Of a stretch of 64,000 nucleotides of DNA, positions 57,353 to 64,000 are shown in pieces (within the stretch, counting starts at the first letter, position 1; the number at the start of each line of letters is the position of its first letter). Both the position numbers and the translations under genes were made by a program. The notes under the pieces were generated by a model that was given only the letters and a program-made list of their open reading frames with translations, searched no databases and was not told the origin of the DNA. Where the stretch lies: assembly GCF_030704535.1 (NCBI RefSeq), contig NC_081820.1, positions 3,612,501-3,676,500 of the forward strand, given 5' to 3'. This DNA comes from Vitis vinifera (Eukaryota; Streptophyta; Magnoliopsida; Vitales; Vitaceae).

Positions 57353-58930
57353 AGTCTCCCTTTTTTGTTTTGTTTTTTCACATGCAACCTTGTATCGCAC
57401 AAACACTATCAAATGCCAAATCTGAGACCTCTTCAACCCTAATAACTTAACCTTATGATTAATATAATTCAGGTAAGATAAATAGCTAATCCAACAGTAG
57501 GAGGAACATCATCATCCATTCACCTCATGCCCATACCGTTATTTTCTCTATTCCAAAAATAAAAAATAAAAAATAAAAATAAAAATTGTTGTGTGATTAT
57601 TACTCAAGGGCTTGTTTGGGATATTTTTTTACTTCTACTCTCAGCAATAGACCATTGTGGGATTGAATTTTGTGCTTGGAAATGTATTTTAAGGAGTAAC
57701 ATTTGAGGACAGTTCTTCCAAATGCTATTAAATTTGTACTTGATCTTTGAATATATTTTTTTTTTGTAGTGTTTAAGAAGTTTTCCCTCAAATATGTCTC
57801 ATTTTGGTGGCTTTTTATTATTATTATTTATTTTATTTTGTGGATAGAAATTGATAAGTCAAATTAACAAATTTTAAACAATAATAGTGGGATCATAAAA
57901 GTTTTAGCAGAACCAATATTTTTATGACTTTCATATTAAACTTTTTTTCTTAAGTGATAAGTTTTTTTTAAATATTATTAAAAAAAAATCATAAATTTTT
58001 ATTAAATGTAAAAGAGAAAGAAAGATAGGTCTTTTGACTTCTTAAAAGTAATTCAAACACATTATTAGTGTTGAATGATTTGCTAGCAATTCTATCATAC
58101 TATACTTTGAAACCAACATGGGTAAATTAATTGAAATTCTAGCAAATCTTTTATTTTAGTAACTAGATATAATTGAGTTTTCTATAATTAATCAAAATAA
58201 TTACGAATACGTTCATAATTTTAAATCACTATTATTAAGTCAAGTCAGATGATGGTTGAAAATATACACTTGGATAACTATCTTTTTTTTTTTTTTTCTC
58301 TCTTTCACACATTATAGTGGCACACATTCATAAGTCTTTTCTACACCTTTAGCAAATAAAGATACACTTCCTTTTTCCCTTTTCCTTTTCTATTTTTTTA
58401 GGTCAAGTCAACAAAAAAAAAAAAAAGACTAACAAACATAGACTTAGAATATTACCCTTTTCCCTTTCACATATGATAATGGGTTTTGGTTTTTTTTTTT
58501 TTTTTTTTTAATTATTATTATTTTTATTTTTTTAATTGCATTTCATCTTCAATTTGCAATATGTTGTCAAATCCCATGAACAAAATTTTTGATAAAATTT
58601 TTTTGTCAAACAATTACTTATTAGATAATTTTTGATAATGTTGGATCAATTTATTAAAATTTAATTGTATCCATTTTTATATATATACTTTAGTGAAAGA
58701 AAGCTGAATTTTTTTTAGAAGTCCAATGGGTTTTTTGGTATAATAAAGTTAACATACAATTATTCTCTATATCATATGATGTTTGAGAATTAGTCTCAAT
58801 AGTTAAAATTTGAATTATAATTGATTTTCAAGTAAAATGGGGATCACATTTTTGGTGGATTTTTTTTAAAAAAAAATCACCTATATAACATTGATAAAAG
58901 TATTAAAAATCATAATATACATGCAACCCC
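57353..58930. repeat. Long direct repeat, copy 2
   Basis: Partner of 49428-50960, about 7.9 kb away. It has an extra insertion at about 57600-57790 that lacks a counterpart in copy 1. No gene. Confidence 0.72.
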
Positions 58931-59014
58931 TGCATTTAAGTGGTAAAAAATAATTAAAAATTTTAAATATTTATCTTCATTTAACCACTATTTATCACCA
59001 TGGACCTTTATTTT

Positions 59015-59330
59015 TTACATGCACCCCCATTTGATGGCAAGACCCTTTTTTATTTGAAAATATGGTTTCTATTATTTAGAAAAAAAATAATAGTTGTTTT
59101 GAAGTTGTCACTTATTTTATTTTAATTTTTAAAGGGAGATAAATATAAGAAATTTAAAACCCTAATTAAACTCCAATAAAAAAATAAGGCAATGTTTGTG
59201 GACCAAGAACAAATACAAAAGTTAGGTTATTTATTAGGAATGTTTGAAATATAGTAAAAGAAGAAGATTGAGAAAATTAACATACAATTTTTATTGATGA
59301 TCGATGAATATTTATATACAAATAATGTTT
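59015..59330 (+). repeat. Degraded copy of the 3.14-kb element start
   Basis: Follows the order of 36149-36420: a CACCCCCATTT start, 'gaagttgtcacttatttt' (compare GGAGTCGCCACTTA), 'tttttaaaggga', 'aaaaccctaa', then a 'ggttatttat' block. Diverged, so the match is by landmarks. Confidence 0.55.
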
Positions 59331-60620
59331 GAGGGAATAAACCTTCACTAATTAATATTAAAGGAACAAATCTATCTTTTGCTCTAATTTGAGGGAATAA
59401 ACCTCGATTGACTAAAATTAAAGGAACGTTTGTATAATCAAGATCTAATTAAATGATAATATTTCAAATTTTATAAATAATCTATTTATAGGACAAAATT
59501 CAAATTTCTTTGATGTCAATTTTATATAGTTCAATTTATAAAGTAAAATTCTAATTTAGAGCCTAATGTTATACAATTTAATTTTAAAAATAAAATTTTA
59601 ATTTTAATAACATGAATTTACAAAAGATCAATCGCAAAATGAAATTTAAGTTTAGTTACAAAACTTTGCAAATTTGATTGGAGAAATAAATTTCCAATTT
59701 TATTAATATTGTATAAAGAATAGTGGACACAAATAAATAAATAAAATTTCAATTTAACTTACACATTTTAAAAAAATTAATGGATTAAATAATTTAAAGA
59801 TTTTATAAAAATTACTTTACAAAAAATTAATTAAAATTTCTAATATGATTCATACAACCTTACAAAATTAATCGATAAAACAATTTTTCATTTTATATTA
59901 AAATTACTATAAAAAAAAATTGAAATGATTTAATTCAAACAATATTAAAAAAATAATTAGTAAAATAATTTTTCTAATTTTATTAACATGAATAAAAATT
60001 TTTGACTCAATTTAGACAACCTTGCAAAATTAATTGATAAAATAAATTTTTAAACGTTATTAACATTACTATATAAAAAATATATGAACTAAATTCTGAT
60101 TTAATACATAATCTTTCAAAATTAACTTTTAAAAAAATGGATTTGAAATAAAAGATTAAATATATAAAATTTCAAAAATCCGATTTAAATTAAATAACCT
60201 TATAAAATTACTAAAAACTTAATTTAATTTGCACGGTCTTACAAAATTACTTTATAAAATAATTTTTTGATTAATATAGAAATTAATAAAATAAATAAAT
60301 AAAAATTAGTTTATATAATATTTTGAATTTTTCTATTTGATTATTATTTTTTTTTAAAAAGTAATAAATAAAAAATTATTACTCTATATTTTAAATTTTC
60401 TAAAAGTAATTTTGAAAAATATGAGATAAATTTATATATATTTTTTAGAATTTTTTATTTTAATAAGTATTAAAATGAGGAAATTTTTATTTATTTAAAA
60501 AAAAAATAATTAACACTTTCCTGATTAAATCAACAATAATAAGACCAGTTTAACCCTATCGCAATGAATGGAATTGGATGTACCTTGTGGGCATAGTAAA
60601 TAAGATAAGGTTTGAAAAAT
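59331..60620. other. Very AT-rich intergenic
   Basis: No gene. A short tandem-like motif 'tttgagggaataaacctt' occurs at about 59329 and 59389. The sequence is almost purely A and T with many ATTAAT-type runs. Confidence 0.6.
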
Positions 60621-60624
60621 GTTG

Positions 60625-60699
60625 AAACGGCGTCGTTCAATTCAATATTTTACTGCGTGGTTCTCATGATGTTTCTCCGAAGACTAAAACGCATCGTTT
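60625..60699 (+). promoter_or_regulatory. Paired AAACG...CGTT motifs before the GTPase gene
   Basis: AAACGGCGTCGTT at 60625-60637 and AAACGCATCGTTT at 60687-60699, 30-105 bases before the start codon. They are imperfect palindromes of similar design, standing out in AT-rich DNA. A promoter role is inferred from position only. I see no clear TATA box. Confidence 0.45.
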
Positions 60700-60729
60700 C
60701 AACTCCGCTGTCCTAGAGTTAGAGAGCCA

Positions 60730-63700
60730 ATGACAATTGCCAATTTGGAGAAGCGATTGGGCAGTGGTGTGAAGAGAGCGGCCAAAACATGGTTCAGTCC
60801 TCACATGGCTGCGGCTTCTCGCGCTGTTTCCGAGCGTATTCCGCTGGTGGATCTCGTCCTCGAAGTCAGGGATGCTAGGGTTTGCTTTTCCTGCACTTTC
60901 TTCTCATTTATTCATATGTAAAAGAGCACGCCGAGTGTTTGATAAAATGCCTCAATGATTCTGTTTGAATGTTTGTTGTGAAAATTTTAAATGTTCTGTA
61001 ATTGGGGTTTTGGCTTTTGTAACGGACGCCTCTAGTGTAAGTACTCAGTTTGATGGTACTAGGAAAATGCTTCTCATACCTCCACTTTGACCATCTGCAG
61101 ATGTTGCATAAAGTGATGGGGGGTAGAAAGGGATTAATTTTCTAACCTGGTTTATCATTTCTTCTCTCACCTCCAAAAGAGGGTGATTGAGAGTGGAAGA
61201 ACTGAGAAAAGATTAAAATCAATATAAATATTTCTTTTTTATTCCAATCACCACTTGCCTATTAGCATGATTGTAAGGTAGATGGGATGGAAAGAGCAGC
61301 AACAAATGAGGTGGGAAGAGTAGCATCTTCAATACCGATTACCTTTACTCTTTAGAAAGAGTTAAAAATGGTGGTGGATGTGGTGGTATGAGAAGCAAGG
61401 AAGAGACTTCCATCTCAAAACGAAAAAAAAAGAAAAAAGAAAAAGAGTAAAAGAAAACTCAACAGTAAGGGAATAAGAACCCAAAAGGAGAACAACATCA
61501 ATGCACACTATTTCTCTGAACAAATAGCTTGGTCCTTTCTTTTGGAGGTTGGCATTGGAAAGTCTGATCTAGTGCCTCAGTTTTTTGTGGAGGCTTCTAA
61601 CCAAAGATATTTCTAAAGTACCGGTTTTTCTTTTTGGGGTGACGTGGCTGGTGAAAGGAGGATATCATTAGTATAATTCTGGATAATTTTTCATAAGGGT
61701 AGCATATCTTTGCTACATTTAAAATTTGTACACCAAATAAAAAAGAAAAAAAAAAAAGCTTGTTTCAATCCAAGTTCATAAGGGGCAGTTGTAAACTCAA
61801 TTTTAAGAAAGAGAATGTGAATCTCTGGGGGGGGGGGGGGTGTGCATATGCAACTCCCATTGATTTTTTTCTTGTAAAATTTCAATTATTGGATCTAATT
61901 TCTTGCTTTTTTCTTTGCTGATAATTGTATTTACCAAGGGCTTGTATTAGCTATAGCTCAAAAGAGAAACATGTTTAAATAAGAACCATAAATTTGGTTC
62001 TAAAGTGAGCTCAAGAGAGATTTCTATTAATAGCCTTTTCTAGGGTGAAATTAGGATATTGGCATGACTTTATTTATCTCTCACTACATTTCTTAGCCAT
62101 TCTCTTAGTTTTATGTTATTGACAATAGCTTGGTTTTCCAACCTTTAGATTCCATTGTCCTCAGAGTATGATCAGTTGAGGAACTTCCCATCTTCCTCCA
62201 AGCGCATTATAGTCTTGAACAAGATGGACCTTGCAAATCGCTTAGAAATAAAGGTGGCTATTTTTTTATCCATTCTGTTTTGTTTTTATTTTTTTGTCCA
62301 TTCTGTTTTATTTTTAATTATATATATATATATATTTATTTATTTTTCCTAGAAAGGATTATTACTAAGGTTGAGTATATTGAAGATAGTGATTCTCTTA
62401 TGCATTGCGTATGAAATTCCTTGATTGAAAAATTGGTGAATCAATAGATTTGTTTTTTAATTTTTTTTCTTTTGGTAGGTGATAAATTCAATACTGAATG
62501 ACAAACAATATGAATTGTTGTGTAAGTTTAAGAAAATGATTTTATAGTGCAAGAGATATTTTCAGCTATATATTTATTGTCGACAACAAAATTTTGGCCG
62601 TTAGGTTTTGGTTCATATCAGGCTTATGTTGGCATGAAGTTCTGTTAAGTTGATTGAAATTGATAAAGGATTTGTGTTCTTATGCTATAATTTGTATTGC
62701 CGATATACCCTACCTACAATTCCGTATGTCTCATTCATAATGTTTTTTTTCCTTCCAAAGAGACTCTGATTTTTCATTTCAGCAACAGTATTCCATAATA
62801 ACTGGGCAATTGTGACTTTGAAATTTCAATGATATAACTTTCAAATTTTGTGCCCAAATAACTAATAAATTAAAATCTCATGATGTAAAATTATATAATT
62901 TCTGAATTTCCATGATAAGAACATAACCCTTTCAATTAATCCTTTCTAATTAGCCTTGTTTCTTCTTTTTCTTCTCTTTCCATTTCTCTTCATGCTTAAA
63001 GGCTAAAAATTTTGTTCACTCGCCTCCTTGGTAATTTAAGCCCATCCAATGAATATTTTGACAAGTGCTCAAACTTCTGCTGAAAAAGCAATGTGCTATT
63101 GTATCACTTATTTGAAGCTTAGTTTGATGCCACACAAGGTGGGTACGTTTATTTGAGAATGAGGAAATATTTTCTCCTGGAATAATTTTATGTATTTTAG
63201 AATATTGACAGAGATTAAACTTGATTGTGATTTATATATCATTTTATGTTTTCTTTATGTACTTTTGTTATATTTCATTTCACTGTAGGAGTGGATGAGA
63301 TATTTTGAGCAACAAAACTGCATTTCTTTTGGGGTCAATTCCCATAATAAGGACAACATCAAGGAGGTAACTTTAGTAATCCTTACACTAATCATTAAGG
63401 GCCGTTTGAATCATTTCATGGTGTTTTACAGACTGTTGTTTGAGTCGATTTTGCTGAGTACAAAATGAGTCTATTTCATTGGATGTATATTATCAGCTTC
63501 TCAATTATATGTAGTCATATTGTTCTGATTTTTCAATAGTAGTCTTTGGTAAGGATAGCTTGTGTTTGTTTGCTCGTGCAATGATCCTTTTTCAGGTATA
63601 AATTTAAAATGTTTATCAATAATTTATATATATGCAAGGAAGTAAAACCCATTCTTCTCTGATGGATTCTCATGATATCAACTGTCTTTTTGTTTGTTAA

Positions 63701-63890
63701 ATTTAATATCATTTAATAATAACAATTCATATTTTACAGTGCCTGAAGTTTCTACAAGCTCAAGTCAAAGGGGTAAAGAAGATTGATCACTCTAGTTATA
63801 CTGCAACAATAATGCTTGTTGGGATTCCTAATGTTGGTAAATCAGCCCTGGCCAACTCTTTGCATCAGATTGGGCGGATTAGTGCTGCAG
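60730..63890 (+). CDS. DAR/MTG1-type mitochondrial GTPase, 5' part
   Basis: Four exons visible: 60730-60879, 62149-62253, 63289-63366 and 63740-63890, all with GT/AG borders and in frame (phases 0, 0, 0, then 1 at the window edge). Together they encode 161 residues. The protein is a circularly permuted P-loop GTPase of the YlqF/MTG1 family, called DAR GTPase in plants after the D-A-R motif in VLEVRDAR at residues 48-50. The G4 motif NKMD comes at about residue 74, before the P-loop (G1) GIPNVGKS at about 143, the order expected after permutation. Family members act in assembly of the large ribosomal subunit; this one resembles the mitochondrial member (DAR GTPase 2). The N-terminus is basic with few acidic residues, which fits mitochondrial import. 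G2 and G3 lie beyond the window. Intron 1 is 1,269 bases, intron 2 1,035 and intron 3 373. Confidence 0.9.
61828..61840 (+). repeat. Poly-G run in GTPase intron 1
   Basis: About 13 consecutive G. Unusual in this AT-rich region. The rest of intron 1 has no feature I can support. Confidence 0.7.
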
Positions 63891-64000
63891 GTAATACAAC
63901 CTTCTTTAGTTGTCTTAGCTGCAGGAATATTTTCTTTTCCTTCTTCTTTCTTTATATTTTATTTTCTGAAATTCAAGGCATTTAATCATCGAAGATTATT

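Overview
The window looks like eudicot nuclear DNA. It is AT-rich, its genes have introns, and it is packed with Ty1/copia and Ty3/gypsy retroelements. The protein families and the style of the repeats suggest grapevine (Vitis) or a close relative; this is my recognition of the style, not a database result.

Three kinds of host sequence are present. (1) 801-45851 is a germin-like protein (GLP, cupin superfamily, apoplastic) cluster with six loci, called GLP-1 to GLP-6 here. Only GLP-3 (20514-21309, +) is fully intact. GLP-4 (25168-25924, -) is open but stops seven residues early. GLP-1, GLP-2, GLP-5 and the head-to-head relic GLP-6 are broken by a frameshift, a lost splice acceptor, nonsense codons, loss of the start codon or large deletions. 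Shared flanks suggest an ancestral divergent GLP pair that was amplified together with an already decaying copia copy on its 3' side. (2) A small 8-cysteine lipid-transfer-type protein gene lies at 54847-55281 (+). (3) The first four exons of a mitochondrial DAR/MTG1-type circularly permuted GTPase gene run from 60730 to the right edge (+). A receptor-like-protein (leucine-rich repeat) pseudogene lies at 47204-49427 (-).

Mobile elements make up most of the rest. An old copia fragment (2769-3342, continuing at 18647) is interrupted by a copia element with both LTRs and a 5-bp target duplication (3348-18641). That element is itself interrupted by an 11-kb Athila-type gypsy element (4715-15776). 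The stack ends about 140 bp before the GLP-2 start codon. Two small non-autonomous LTR elements stand head to head at 31076-33238. A plus-strand copia (33239-about 41280) is split by a 3.14-kb element (36149-39290) that carries gene fragments, one of them LAZ1-like. Related minus-strand copia remnants occur at 22020-24870, 27251-29560 and 41281-44770, and a further plus-strand remnant at 51950-53636. A 768-bp element carrying a piece of NADPH-thioredoxin reductase sits inside the receptor-like pseudogene.

I see no evidence of a new multi-gene system. The most informative signals are the decay record of the GLP cluster, the nested insertions, two cases of gene-fragment capture, and an array of TCCGGA motifs in the Athila LTRs. 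All exon boundaries were placed by eye from splice dinucleotides, reading frame and comparison between copies.
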